Source: GCA-003244245 sp036378735 (lineage in GTDB: Bacteria; Actinomycetota; Actinomycetes; Mycobacteriales; Pseudonocardiaceae). Taken from it: DNA of 64,000 nt. Both the position numbers and the translations under genes were made by a program. The notes under the pieces are model-generated. The model did no database searches. It had not been told where the DNA came from and worked only from the letters and a program-made list of their open reading frames with translations. The stretch spans positions 40,418 through 104,417 of the forward strand of contig DASUVX010000031.1 in NCBI GenBank assembly GCA_036378735.1, given 5' to 3'. Position 1 is the first letter of the stretch. Each line of letters begins with the position of its first letter. Shown here in pieces: positions 43,679 to 56,672 of the stretch.

Positions 43679-44554
43679 GTGGCGCAGCACCAGGGCCAGC
43701 GGCTCATCGTCAGGAGGTACCTGAACGGGTTGCTCGCAGGTGCTCTTCTGGTGGGCGGTCATGGCGCCGCCTACCACGAGGTTCCTGCTGCGCAGCGGAC
43801 GCCCGCGGTAGCCGTGCGGATGCCGGCCCCGCAGCCGAAGACCGCGCCCCGCCCGGTGGAGCCGTGGATCTTGGGCGCGACGCCGCTACCACGGCGCAAA
43901 GACGGCTACGGCGTGGTCCGATCGACGCCTCCCGCGCTGGTGAACCGGCAGCTGGCCACCATCGATCGGCTCCCACCACCCACCTCAAATGCGTTTGTGT
44001 CCACGATCGCTGCGGTGCCTCCGGCGGTGCTGGCCCGCAGCACCTGGAAACCGGCCTGCCCGGTAAAGCCTGAGCAGCTGCGCTACCTCACCATGTCCTT
44101 CCGAGGTTTCGACGCCCGCCCCCATACCGGCGAGATGCTGGTCAACGCCGAGGTCGCGCAAACCGTGGTGGATGTGTTCAAAAAGCTGTTCACGGCCGGT
44201 TTTCCGGTGGAGGACATGGGGATCTCATCGGAAGCCGAGCTAAACCTGCCACCGACCGGAGACCGTAACAACACCGAGGGGTTCATCTGCCGCCCGAGAC
44301 GCGGTCAGACTCAGTGGCCGGCGCAGGCCTTCGGGCTGGCCATCAACCTCAACCCGTTCCACAACCCGTACGTCAACGGCGACCTGGTGGTACCCGAGCT
44401 GGCTTCCTCCTACCTTGCGCGCGACTGGAAGCGGTCGGGCATGGCGTCCGACGGCGGACCGGCCGTGACCGCATTCGAGTCGGCGGGGTGGAAATGGGGT
44501 GGGCGCTGGCCGGGCCCGGTGAACTTCGCACACTTCAGCACCAATGGGCACTGA
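43679..44554 (+). CDS. Secreted M15-type peptidase-fold protein, predicted inactive
   Basis: The 291-residue product has a basic then hydrophobic N-terminus (RRYLNGLLAGALLVGG), indicating export or anchoring. A C-terminal domain resembles M15C L-alanyl-D-glutamate/D-Ala-D-Ala peptidases: MSFRGFDARPHTGEMLVN, QAFGLAINLNPFHNPYVNG, AGWKWGGRWPGPVNFAHFS. In active members the core reads SxHxxGxAxD; here it is P-x-QAFGLAIN, so one His and the Asp ligand are replaced. Only the late His (NFAHF) remains. GTG 43679 is used; TTG 43730 downstream of AGGAGG is an alternative. Confidence 0.75.
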   Translation: MAQHQGQRLIVRRYLNGLLAGALLVGGHGAAYHEVPAAQRTPAVAVRMPAPQPKTAPRPVEPWILGATPLPRRKDGYGVVRSTPPALVNRQLATIDRLPPPTSNAFVSTIAAVPPAVLARSTWKPACPVKPEQLRYLTMSFRGFDARPHTGEMLVNAEVAQTVVDVFKKLFTAGFPVEDMGISSEAELNLPPTGDRNNTEGFICRPRRGQTQWPAQAFGLAINLNPFHNPYVNGDLVVPELASSYLARDWKRSGMASDGGPAVTAFESAGWKWGGRWPGPVNFAHFSTNGH

Positions 44555-44555
44555 C

Positions 44556-44570
44556 GCCGCCCTGAGCGGC
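44556..44570 (+). terminator. Short hairpin after the M15-like gene
   Basis: GCCGC (44556-44560) and GCGGC (44566-44570) pair around a 5-base loop immediately after the stop codon, between this gene and the convergent cobN. The stem is short and has no T-tract, so a terminator role is only a suggestion. Confidence 0.3.
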
Positions 44571-44614
44571 ATAGACGCGGCATCAACGTGGCACAGACGC
44601 GGCACAGACCGACT

Positions 44615-48175
<3,561 letters not shown>

Positions 48176-48237
48176 CCCGTGAAGCTAACCTCACCTCCCA
48201 GTTCCCTCCGCAGTCTGGATGCGAGGAAGGTGGCCGG

Positions 48238-48618
48238 CTAGAGACCGGCGGGCATGATAGGGACGTCGTAGGCGGCGAATGCGCGGTCGGCGGTGACGAT
48301 CGTGAGCTTCTCGCACCGCGCCTGTGCGATGAGCAACCGGTCGAATGGGTCTCTGTGGTGTAGCGGCAGCTGTCCCACGACCAAACCGTGGCGCACCGTC
48401 ACCGGCAGTTCGATCATCGCCTGTTCGGCGATCTGTTCAGAAAGGTCGCCGGGCACTCGCAGCTTGCCGATCGCTGCCTTGGCTGCGATCTCCACTGCAC
48501 TGACCGCCGACACGACGACCTCGGGCTCGCCCGTGATCATCTCGCGTGCCTGCTTGCCCAGCCGCGACGACTCCTCCAGCCACCAGATCAGCACACTCGT
48601 ATCGAGCAACAGGCTCAC
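48238..48618 (-). CDS. VapC-family PIN-domain toxin
   Basis: The 126-residue PIN protein has the acidic residues expected of the ribonuclease site: LLLDTSVLIWWLEE, the Glu in VSAVEIAAK, and HHRDPFDRLLIAQA and VTADRAF. VapC toxins cleave RNA such as tRNA; the target here is unknown. The GTG start overlaps the antitoxin stop (GTGA). Confidence 0.92.
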   Translation of the reverse strand: MSLLLDTSVLIWWLEESSRLGKQAREMITGEPEVVVSAVSAVEIAAKAAIGKLRVPGDLSEQIAEQAMIELPVTVRHGLVVGQLPLHHRDPFDRLLIAQARCEKLTIVTADRAFAAYDVPIMPAGL

Positions 48619-48881
48619 AAGCGATCGTCCTCGTCAGGAAAGATTGGACTGTCGTAGAACAAGTCCTCGAGCTCCGGGTCCGGCTCATCGAAGTCAGGCG
48701 ACATCCAGACTTTGCCCTTCCACGCTCCGGGCACTCGGTGCACGGGCGTCCGTTGCAACGGCACGAGCCGCGCCACCGGCCTGCCGTGGCGGGCAATGAC
48801 GATCTCTTCCCCGGCCTCCACCTGCTCCAGCAACTTGGAGAGCTGCGTCTTGGCTTCGTAGACGTTCACCTGTTTGGCCAT
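48615..48881 (-). CDS. Phd/YefM-type antitoxin, partner of VapC
   Basis: The 88-residue protein starts MAKQVNVYEAKTQLSKLLEQVEAGEEIVIARHGRPVARL, the Phd/YefM DNA-binding fold that also represses its own operon. The acidic tail (DEPDPELEDLFYDSPIFPDEDD) would neutralise the toxin. It lies between cobN and the purine permease, broadly where VapBC genes also occur in M. tuberculosis. Confidence 0.9.
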   Translation of the reverse strand: MAKQVNVYEAKTQLSKLLEQVEAGEEIVIARHGRPVARLVPLQRTPVHRVPGAWKGKVWMSPDFDEPDPELEDLFYDSPIFPDEDDRL

Positions 48882-48908
48882 TCCTGCAACTGTACTAGTC
48901 AGATCTGA

Positions 48909-50339
48909 CTAGACCAGAGACTGGATGGGCCCGACCGCGAAATACCCGAGGAAAGCCACCGCCACTACCCACATCAGCGGATGCACCTGCCGAGCCCGGC
49001 CAGTTGCGGTCCGCAGCAGCACGTAGCTGATGAAACCGGCGCCGATCCCGTTGGCGATCGAGTAGGTGAACGGCATCACCACAATGGTCAGAAACGCCGG
49101 CAGCGCGATCGAGAAGTCGGTGAAGTCGATACCGCCGATCTGGCGCACCATCAGCGCCCCGACCACCACCAGCGCCGGTGCGGCCGCCTCGATCGGCACC
49201 ACCGCATACAGCGGGGTGAAGAACATCGCGGCCAGGAACAGCAACCCGGTGACCAGGTTGGCCAGCCCCGTCCGGGCGCCCTCCGCGATCCCGGACGCGG
49301 ATTCGACGTAGACGGTGTTCGACGAGCTGGATGCCGCACCACCGGCCATCGCGCCGAAACCCTCGACCAGCAGCGCCCGGCCTACCCGCGGCAGTTGGCC
49401 GTCCGGGCGCAGCAGTCCGGCCTGCTGACCGAGCCCGGTCATGGTGCCCATCGCGTCGAAGAAGTTGGCCAGCACCAGGGTGAACACCAGCAGGCTGACG
49501 GTCAGTGCCGGAAGGCGCGTGAAAGCGCCCAGCGAGACGTCGCCGACAAGTGAGAGGTCGGGCAGGCCGATCACTCGGCTCGGCAGCGCAGGGTAGCCCA
49601 GGTTCCAGCCCTTCGGGTTGGTGCCGTTGGACGGCCCGACCTTGGCGATGGCCTCGATCACGATCGCGAGCACGGTGCTGGCGAGCACCCCGATGAGGAT
49701 CGCCGCTCGCACCCGGCGAGCCACCAGCACCCCGGTGAGCACCAGTCCGACCACGAACACCACCGTCGGCCAGGACGCGATCGAGCCGCCGATGCCTAGG
49801 CTCACCGGCACCGTGGTGTGCGCGGCGTCCGGGATCCGGCGGACGAACCCGGCGTCGACCAGCCCGATGAAGCTGATGAACAACCCGATGCCGACCGCGA
49901 TCGCGGCCTTGAGCTCGGCCGGCACCGCGTTGAACACCGCCGTGCGAAACCCGGTGGCCGCCAGCAGCATGATGATCAGCCCGTCGACCACCACCAGGCC
50001 CATCGCCTCGGGCCAGCTGACCTGCGGCGCGATGGTGACCGCGACCAGCGTGTTGATGCCCAACCCGGTGGCGATCGCGAAGGGATAGTTGGCGATCGCC
50101 CCGAACAGCAGCGTCATCACCCCGGCAACCAGCGCGGTGACCGCGGCAACCTGCGCCACCGGCAGCACTGCTCCGAGCACATCCCGCTTGGCCCCCGGGC
50201 TGCTGGCATCGAAGCTGCCCAGGATCAATGGGTTGAGCACCACGATGTAGGACATCGTGACGAATGTGACCAGCCCGCCGCGCAGCTCGCGACCGACCGT
50301 GGAACCGCGCGCCCGCACCCCGAACACGGATCCAGCCAT
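48909..50339 (-). CDS. AzgA/PbuG-type purine permease
   Basis: The 476-residue membrane protein has about 12-14 hydrophobic segments and the family motifs MSYIVVLNPLIL, FAIATGLGINTLVAV, NFFDAMGTMTGLGQQAGL and GGAASSSSNTVYVESASGIAEGARTGLA. These define the hypoxanthine/guanine/adenine proton symporter branch. It sits downstream of cobQ on the same strand with a 20-base gap. Confidence 0.92.
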   Translation of the reverse strand: MAGSVFGVRARGSTVGRELRGGLVTFVTMSYIVVLNPLILGSFDASSPGAKRDVLGAVLPVAQVAAVTALVAGVMTLLFGAIANYPFAIATGLGINTLVAVTIAPQVSWPEAMGLVVVDGLIIMLLAATGFRTAVFNAVPAELKAAIAVGIGLFISFIGLVDAGFVRRIPDAAHTTVPVSLGIGGSIASWPTVVFVVGLVLTGVLVARRVRAAILIGVLASTVLAIVIEAIAKVGPSNGTNPKGWNLGYPALPSRVIGLPDLSLVGDVSLGAFTRLPALTVSLLVFTLVLANFFDAMGTMTGLGQQAGLLRPDGQLPRVGRALLVEGFGAMAGGAASSSSNTVYVESASGIAEGARTGLANLVTGLLFLAAMFFTPLYAVVPIEAAAPALVVVGALMVRQIGGIDFTDFSIALPAFLTIVVMPFTYSIANGIGAGFISYVLLRTATGRARQVHPLMWVVAVAFLGYFAVGPIQSLV

Positions 50340-50359
50340 CGGCGTTGCACTCCCACCAG

Positions 50360-51877
50360 TTAACGATCGGCGGTGCCCGGGGGGATGAACGGCAGTCCGG
50401 GCGGGGGACCGTGGTCGATCAGATCGGCTAACGCGCTGGTGTCCAAGTGTGCTGAAACCAGATCGCCGAGCAGATCCAGCTGGGCAGCGCGGGCAACGGC
50501 GAAGTCGGTATCCGGCGCGGGCTGGAAGCCGGACCGGCCAGCATGCTGGGCTACCCGGCGCAGCAGTGCTCGGCGGAAGGCGTCGTTTTCCAGCAAGCCG
50601 TGCCAGTGGGTACCAAGCACATGGCCGCCGTCGGAGCCTTCGTCGGGACCGGACACCAGAGCAGGCTCACCGCGATGTACCACCTGGCCGTGGTGGATCT
50701 CGTAGCCGCTGACCGGCTCGCCTAATGCGGTACCCGACGGGCGCCCCAAGTGTTTGGCCGGGTCGAAGACCACCTCCAGGTCCAGCAATCCCAGACCGGC
50801 CACCTTCCCGGCGTGACATTCGACGTCATCGACGATCGTGCGGCCGAGCATCTGGTAGCCGCCGCAGATGCCCAGTACCGGGCGTCCCGCTCCGGCGTGG
50901 GCAGCCACGGCAGCGGCCAACCCGGTCCGGCGTAGCCAGGACAGATCGGCCACGGTGGACTTGGAACCGGGCAGCACCACCAGGTCAGCGTCGGCCAACC
51001 GGGAAGGCTCGGTGACGTACCGCACCGCCACTCCCGGCTCGCAGGCCAGCGCGTCGACGTCGGTGCCGTTGGATATCCGCGGTAGCCGCACCGCGGCCAC
51101 CCGCAGCCACTGGGCGCCCACCGGCGGAGCCGGTCGGCCGACCACGCCGTCGGCGGCATACCCCAGCGAATCCTCCGCATCGAGCCACAGATCGCGGGAA
51201 AACGGCAATACCCCGTAGCTGCCACGACCGGTCAACGCCTGCAACTGCGCCACACCGGGAGCGAGCAGGTCCGGATCACCGCGGAACTTGTTGATCACGA
51301 ATCCGGCCACCAAGGCCTGGTCGGCAGCCGACAGCAGGGCCACGGTGCCGAACAGGTGTGCGAGCACACCGCCGCGGTCGATGTCCCCCACCACGACCAC
51401 CGGCAGCCCGGCGGCCCGGGCCAAGCCCATGTTGGCGATGTCGGTGGCCCGCAGGTTGATCTCAGTGGGCGATCCGGCGCCCTCGCAGATCACCACTTCA
51501 TACTCGGCCCGCAGCGCGGCCAGCGCGCTCAGCGCAACATCGAGTAGCTCAGCTTTACGGTTGCGGTAGGACGACGCCGACACCGTGCCGCACGCCCGTC
51601 CGAGCACCACTACCTGGGCGCACCGGTCGGAGCCCGGTTTGAGCAAGATCGGGTTGAGCCGCACCCCGGCCTCGATGCCGCAAGCCGCGGCCTGCATCGC
51701 CTGCGCCCGACCGATCTCCCCACCGTCGGGCGTGACGACTGAGTTGTTGGACATGTTCTGCGCCTTGAACGGCGCCACCGACACTCCGCGGCGGGCCAGC
51801 CACCGGCAGATTCCGGCGACCAGAACGCTTTTCCCCGCGTCCGAAGTGGTGCCCGCGACGAGCAACGCGCCACGCAT
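50360..51877 (-). CDS. cobQ: Cobyric acid synthase
   Basis: CobQ/CbiP (505 residues) amidates the b, d, e and g side chains of adenosylcobyrinate diamide. It has LLVAGTTSDAGKSVLVAGICRWLARRG, APFKAQNMSNNSVVTPDGGEIGRAQAMQA, GDIDRGGVLAHLFGT, and the class I amidotransferase nucleophile in VLGICGGYQMLG with EIHHGQ further on. The ATG start lies 24 bases after map. It is separated from the main cob clusters by the permease, VapBC and cobN. Confidence 0.96.
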   Translation of the reverse strand: MRGALLVAGTTSDAGKSVLVAGICRWLARRGVSVAPFKAQNMSNNSVVTPDGGEIGRAQAMQAAACGIEAGVRLNPILLKPGSDRCAQVVVLGRACGTVSASSYRNRKAELLDVALSALAALRAEYEVVICEGAGSPTEINLRATDIANMGLARAAGLPVVVVGDIDRGGVLAHLFGTVALLSAADQALVAGFVINKFRGDPDLLAPGVAQLQALTGRGSYGVLPFSRDLWLDAEDSLGYAADGVVGRPAPPVGAQWLRVAAVRLPRISNGTDVDALACEPGVAVRYVTEPSRLADADLVVLPGSKSTVADLSWLRRTGLAAAVAAHAGAGRPVLGICGGYQMLGRTIVDDVECHAGKVAGLGLLDLEVVFDPAKHLGRPSGTALGEPVSGYEIHHGQVVHRGEPALVSGPDEGSDGGHVLGTHWHGLLENDAFRRALLRRVAQHAGRSGFQPAPDTDFAVARAAQLDLLGDLVSAHLDTSALADLIDHGPPPGLPFIPPGTADR

Positions 51878-51901
51878 GACTAGCGATGTCCAGGGCAGGG
51901 G

Positions 51902-52759
51902 TTAGCGCACAGTCAGGATCTCCGCCCCATCCGCCGTGACGACCAGCGTGTGCTCGAACTGGGCGGTGCGCTTCTTGTCCTTGGTGGTCACCGTCCAGCC
52001 GTCGGGCCACACGTCGTAGTCGACCGTGCCCAGCGTGATCATCGGCTCGATGGTGAAGGTCATGCCCTCCTCCAGCACGGTGTCCACGGCGGGCTCGTCG
52101 TAGTGCAGCACGACCAGCTTGCCGTGGAAGGAGCGGCCGATCCCGTGACCGGTGAAGTCGCGGACCACGCCATAGCCGAAGCGCTTGGCGTACGCCTCGA
52201 TGACCCGCCCGATCACGTTGAGCTGCCGGCCCGGGCGCACCGCGCGGATGCCGCGCATCATCGCTTCGTGGGTGCGCTCCACCAGCAATCGGTCCTCTTC
52301 TGAGACATCCCCGGCGAGGAAGGTGGCGTTGGTGTCGCCGTGGACGCCACCGATGAAGGCGGTGACGTCGATGTTGACGATGTCGCCGTCCTCGATCACG
52401 GTCGAGTCAGGGATGCCGTGGCAGATCACCTCGTTCAGTGAGGTGCAGCAAGACTTGGGAAAACGCTTGTATCCAAGGGTCGAGGGATAGGCGCCGTGGT
52501 CGAGCAGGACCTCGTGCACCACCCGGTCCACCTCATCGGTGGTGACGCCGGGAGCCACCACCCGGCCGCCCTCGGCGAGTGCCTGCGCGGCGATCCTGCC
52601 CGCCACCCGCATCGCATCGATAACCTCGGGTGGCTGAGTGCAGGATTCGGTGCACGGGGCGGGCGCAGCCTTGCCGACGTATTCCGGTCGTCGGATCTCC
52701 GGTGGCACCGCACGCATCGGTGTCTGCAAGCCAGGGCGCAACGGAGTTCTCACGGGCAT
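51902..52759 (-). CDS. map: Methionine aminopeptidase, type I
   Basis: MetAP (285 residues) removes initiator Met. The metal ligands are in VNIDVTAFIGGVHGDTNATF, DFTGHGIGRSFHG, MTFTIEPM and AQFEHT. A roughly 40-residue N-terminal extension (PVRTPLRPGLQTPMRAVPPEIRRPEYVGK) with Pro-rich segments is typical of the mycobacterial MapB type, whose length it matches. Confidence 0.96.
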   Translation of the reverse strand: MPVRTPLRPGLQTPMRAVPPEIRRPEYVGKAAPAPCTESCTQPPEVIDAMRVAGRIAAQALAEGGRVVAPGVTTDEVDRVVHEVLLDHGAYPSTLGYKRFPKSCCTSLNEVICHGIPDSTVIEDGDIVNIDVTAFIGGVHGDTNATFLAGDVSEEDRLLVERTHEAMMRGIRAVRPGRQLNVIGRVIEAYAKRFGYGVVRDFTGHGIGRSFHGKLVVLHYDEPAVDTVLEEGMTFTIEPMITLGTVDYDVWPDGWTVTTKDKKRTAQFEHTLVVTADGAEILTVR

Positions 52760-52787
52760 ACGCCCACTCTATGCCTGGTCGCGACGG

Positions 52788-54614
52788 TCACGGCGTAGGC
52801 AGTGCGGACAGGAAGCGCCCGGAGACATCCAGGGCTGGACCGGATGAACCCGCGCCGACGACCAGGGTCGCGAAGGCGATATCGCCACGGAAACCGACGA
52901 ACCAGCCGTGCGCGTCAGTAGGGTTGTCCTCCGCGGTCCCGGTCTTGCCGTAGAGCTCACCCTGGCCGACCAGGGACTGCGCGGTGCCCTGGGTCACCGT
53001 CTCTCGCATCATCACGCGCAGTGCATCGGCGACCTGACGCGGCACCGGTGCCACCGGTCCCAGCGCCACATGGGTCGGTATGCCTCTGATCAGCACCGGG
53101 TTGGGAACCTTGCCGCCGGCCGCCACAGTGGAGGCGACCAGTGCCATGCCGAACGGGCTGGCGAGTACCCGTCCCTGCCCGAAGCCGTTCTCCGCGCGCC
53201 GCACCATCGACTCCGAGGGGGGGACCTGACCGGTGACGGTGGTGATGCCGGCGATGCCGTAATCCATGCCGATGCCCATCTGGTCCGCAGCATCGGTCAG
53301 CGCACCAGCTCCCAGCCGGGCCGCCAGCTGTGCGAAGGTGGTGTTGCAGGAGCGCGCAAACGCGGTGTGCAGGGGCACCGTCCCCAGGTCGAACATGTGG
53401 TCATTGGGCACCACCCGCTCCCCGACGATGGTGGTCGCGGGGCAGGCCACCGGTGAATCCACGGTGACCTGCTTGGCCTCCAGCGCCGCCACCGCGGTGA
53501 CGATCTTGAAAGTGGAGCCGGGTGGGTAGCGCCCGATCAGCGCCAGCGGGCCCTGGGCGTCGGCGGCGCCGTTCTGCGCCACCCCGAGGATCTCCCCGGT
53601 GGACGGCTGGAGGGCCACGATCACCGCCGCGTTGGATACCGTGTCGACAGCGCGTTCTGCGGCAGCCTGCACAGCATGATCGACCGTGGTATTCATGGTC
53701 GGTACCGAATGTGGCTGCTGGGAGGCGAGGGTTTCGACTTCCTCGCCCATCGGGCTCACCGTGACGATGCGCCACCCGGCGGCGTTGTCGAGTTGCCGCT
53801 CGACCACTGCACGAATGCCGGGCACCAGCTGGGTGGCGAAACCCCGGTCGGGTGCCAGCAGCTGCCGTTGGGTGGGAAAACTCACCCCGGGCAGGTCGTA
53901 GATGCGATCCCGCACTGATTGGTAGTCGGGCTCCCGCAGCACCGCCACCGCGCTGGGCTGTCCGGCCGGAGCAGCGTTGGCGCCTGCGATGATCGACTGC
54001 TCGGTAATCATGGGATCGAATTGCCCCAGGGCAGCTGCCAGCGGGGCGGCGACCGCGGCCAGATTGGGAGTCTTGCTGCGGTCCAGCGCGACGGTGACCA
54101 CAGTTTGCCAAGTGAGCAGGGGCGCCCCAGTCCGGTCGACGACGGTGGGCGGGTCGACCGGGATGTCGCGCAGCGCCAGCCGTTGTTGCGCGGACAAGCG
54201 CGGGTGCAGCACCGCTGGATTCCACCGCACCGCCCAACCCTCGGAAGTCTCCGCCGGTACGAGATCGAAACCACCCGCATACCGCCATACCCGGTTGCGA
54301 CCCAGGTTCCAAACCGCGGAGAAGGAGGCCGACGCGAGTTGGTCGCCGGTATGGGTATCACCCAGAGTGAGCTGGACGCTCTGCGGTTTGAGTTCGTCGC
54401 GGACCTGCCGGATCAGCGTGGTCGCGGCAGCAGGGTCGTCGGTAAGCTTCCCGGCTGCGGCAGCATCACCTCGGGCCAGCGCATTGAGGAACGCGGCCGC
54501 CGCGTCCCGCGGATCGGCCCCGAAAAGCCCGCAACCGGCCAGCAGCGACGCTATCAGGGTAAGCGTCACCGTCAGGGCCGCCAGCATGGCGGTTACCGGA
54601 CGTTGTCGGCGCAC
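52788..54614 (-). CDS. Penicillin-binding lipoprotein, Rv2864c-like transpeptidase
   Basis: The 608-residue protein has a lipoprotein signal ending LLAGCGLFGAD, an NTF2-like MecA_N domain, a PBP dimerisation-type region and a class B transpeptidase domain. Its active-site motifs are STFK (near 366), SCN (near 421) and KTG (near 555), all intact. It cross-links peptidoglycan outside the membrane. Position between map and the GNAT gene matches Rv2864c. Confidence 0.94.
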   Translation of the reverse strand: MRRQRPVTAMLAALTVTLTLIASLLAGCGLFGADPRDAAAAFLNALARGDAAAAGKLTDDPAAATTLIRQVRDELKPQSVQLTLGDTHTGDQLASASFSAVWNLGRNRVWRYAGGFDLVPAETSEGWAVRWNPAVLHPRLSAQQRLALRDIPVDPPTVVDRTGAPLLTWQTVVTVALDRSKTPNLAAVAAPLAAALGQFDPMITEQSIIAGANAAPAGQPSAVAVLREPDYQSVRDRIYDLPGVSFPTQRQLLAPDRGFATQLVPGIRAVVERQLDNAAGWRIVTVSPMGEEVETLASQQPHSVPTMNTTVDHAVQAAAERAVDTVSNAAVIVALQPSTGEILGVAQNGAADAQGPLALIGRYPPGSTFKIVTAVAALEAKQVTVDSPVACPATTIVGERVVPNDHMFDLGTVPLHTAFARSCNTTFAQLAARLGAGALTDAADQMGIGMDYGIAGITTVTGQVPPSESMVRRAENGFGQGRVLASPFGMALVASTVAAGGKVPNPVLIRGIPTHVALGPVAPVPRQVADALRVMMRETVTQGTAQSLVGQGELYGKTGTAEDNPTDAHGWFVGFRGDIAFATLVVGAGSSGPALDVSGRFLSALPTP

Positions 54615-54655
54615 GGCCGCGAGTATGCCCCTAGTCGGTTCACCACAGCGACGGT

Positions 54656-55519
54656 TCAGAACAGCACCGTGGCGAAGCAGCCCACCTGGGTGAAACCGAC
54701 CCGCCGGTACGCGGCGCGGGCCGGCTGGTTGTAGGCGTTGACGTAGAGGCTGGCGATCCGGCCCAGCCGCTGTAGGCGCAGCACCACGGCCGCCGTCGCG
54801 GCCGCCGCCAGTCCCTGCCCACGCCGATCGGGATGCACCCAGACGCCTTGGATCTGACCGACTGTGGACGACATCGCCCCGATTTCCGCCTTGAACACCA
54901 CCTCGCCGGCCTCGAACCGGGCGAATGCCCGACCCGCCGCGATCAACTCCGCGACCCGGGCCCGGTACCCGGCGCCGCCATCGGGAAGTCGTGGATCGAT
55001 CCCCACCTCCTCGGTGAACATCGCCACGGCGGCCGGCAGGTACCGGTCCAACTCATCCGGACGCACCGACCGCACCAGCGGATCGGCCGCCACCATGGGC
55101 GGTCCGGCGAGCACCAGCAGCGGCTGGTTCGGCCGCTCCTCGCGGGCCGGTCCCCAGCACTCACCCAGCCGGGACCACAGAGCGAGCACCTGGTCGGCGG
55201 GTCCCACCATCGACGAACAGCACCTGGCCCGGCCGGCTGCCCGGTCAGCGAAGGCGCGGATCGCCGAGCGTCCCCCGCACAGCGGCACGAAGTTAGCGCC
55301 AGAGAAGCACAGCCCCGCCAACCGCGCGTCGCGTCCCCGGTCCGGGTCACTGGTGAAACCCCACAGCTCCCCACCGAGCCGCCAAGGATCCAGCCCGCCG
55401 TTTTCGATGCGCGCTGCGACCATGCAGGACATCACCGGATCCGTGGCCAGCACCGCATGGACACTGCGTGCATGGCGATCGTCCAGCAGGTGCGCGCTCG
55501 CGTGCTTGAGCACCCGCAT
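54656..55519 (-). CDS. GNAT protein with N-terminal DUF4081, Rv2867c-like
   Basis: The 287-residue protein has an N-terminal DUF4081-type half (LGGELWGFTSD, LCFSGANFVPL) and a C-terminal GNAT domain (IQGVWVHPDRRGQGLAAAATAAVV, VNAYNQPARAAYRRVGFTQVG). The substrate is unknown. It lies between the PBP gene and ispG, as in mycobacteria. Confidence 0.9.
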   Translation of the reverse strand: MRVLKHASAHLLDDRHARSVHAVLATDPVMSCMVAARIENGGLDPWRLGGELWGFTSDPDRGRDARLAGLCFSGANFVPLCGGRSAIRAFADRAAGRARCCSSMVGPADQVLALWSRLGECWGPAREERPNQPLLVLAGPPMVAADPLVRSVRPDELDRYLPAAVAMFTEEVGIDPRLPDGGAGYRARVAELIAAGRAFARFEAGEVVFKAEIGAMSSTVGQIQGVWVHPDRRGQGLAAAATAAVVLRLQRLGRIASLYVNAYNQPARAAYRRVGFTQVGCFATVLF

Positions 55520-55546
55520 AGCCTGCCAGAACGTTCACCGGACGGG

Positions 55547-56662
55547 TCAGGAACCCTGCTGCGAACTTTCCTCGGCCAACCGGAAGGCTTCCTCGATGAG
55601 CGTTTCGACGATCTGCGCCTCGGGCACGGTCTTGATCACCTCGCCGCGGACGAAGATCTGACCCTTGCCGTTGCCCGAAGCCACGCCGAGATCGGCTTCG
55701 CGGGCCTCTCCCGGCCCGTTGACCACGCAGCCCATCACCGCCACCCGCAGCGGCACCTCCATGCCCTGCAGGCCTGCGGTCACCTCCTCGGCGAGCTTGT
55801 AGACATCCACCTGGGCGCGCCCGCACGACGGGCAGGACACGATCTCCAGCCGGCGGGTCCGGAGGTTCAGCGACTCCAGGATCTGGAGGCCGACCTTGAC
55901 CTCCTCTACCGGCGGCGCGGACAGCGAGACCCGGATGGTGTCGCCGATGCCCTGGCTGAGCAACGCTCCGAACGCGGTAGCCGACTTGATGGTGCCCTGG
56001 AAGGCCGGGCCGGCCTCGGTGACCCCGAGATGCAGCGGGTAGTCGCATTGCGCCGCGAGCTGCTCGTAGGCCCGCACCATGACGACCGGGTCGTGGTGTT
56101 TCACCGAGATCTTGATGTCGTGAAAGTCGTGCTCGGCGAATAGGCTCGCCTCCCACAACGCGGATTCGACGAGCGCCTCCGGGGTTGCCCTGCCGTACTT
56201 GGTCAGGATCTTGGGGTCCAGCGAGCCGGCGTTGACGCCAATGCGGATCGGGATACCGGCGTCCTTGGCCGCCTTGGCGATCTCGGCGACCCGGTCGTCG
56301 AACTTCTTGATGTTGCCGGGGTTGACTCGGACCGCCGCGCACCCTGCGTCGATGGCGGCGAAGACGTACTTGGGCTGGAAGTGAATGTCGGCGATCACCG
56401 GGATGCGGGACTTGCGCGCGATGGCCGGCAGCGCCTCAGCGTCGTCGGCGCTGGGGACGGCCACCCGCACGATGTCGCAGCCCGCCGCGGTGAGTTCGGC
56501 GATCTGCTGCAACGTGGCGTTGATGTCAGCGGTCAGAGTGGTGGTCATGGACTGCACGGATACCGGGTGCTCACTGCCCACCCCCACGGTTCCGACTTGC
56601 AGCTGGCGGGTCCTGCGGCGCGGTGCCAGCACCGGCGGCACGGCGGGCATACCGATCATCAT
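55547..56662 (-). CDS. ispG: 4-hydroxy-3-methylbut-2-en-1-yl diphosphate synthase
   Basis: IspG/GcpE (371 residues) makes HMBPP from MEcPP in the MEP isoprenoid pathway using a [4Fe-4S] cluster. The cluster cysteines are in IVSCPSCGRAQVD and MGCVVNGPGE. Other blocks are VAVPSADDAEAL, HFQPKYVFAAIDAGCAAVRVNPGNI and LHLGVTEAGPA. ATG 56662 is listed; ATG 56659 and 56650 are close alternatives. dxr, another MEP enzyme, is two genes upstream. Confidence 0.97.
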   Translation of the reverse strand: MMIGMPAVPPVLAPRRRTRQLQVGTVGVGSEHPVSVQSMTTTLTADINATLQQIAELTAAGCDIVRVAVPSADDAEALPAIARKSRIPVIADIHFQPKYVFAAIDAGCAAVRVNPGNIKKFDDRVAEIAKAAKDAGIPIRIGVNAGSLDPKILTKYGRATPEALVESALWEASLFAEHDFHDIKISVKHHDPVVMVRAYEQLAAQCDYPLHLGVTEAGPAFQGTIKSATAFGALLSQGIGDTIRVSLSAPPVEEVKVGLQILESLNLRTRRLEIVSCPSCGRAQVDVYKLAEEVTAGLQGMEVPLRVAVMGCVVNGPGEAREADLGVASGNGKGQIFVRGEVIKTVPEAQIVETLIEEAFRLAEESSQQGS

Positions 56663-56672
56663 GATGAGGCCT

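Noticed and set aside
44571..44610. Short AGACGCGGCA repeat after the M15-like gene
   Set aside because: Only two imperfect 10-base copies; too short to support as a repeat element.
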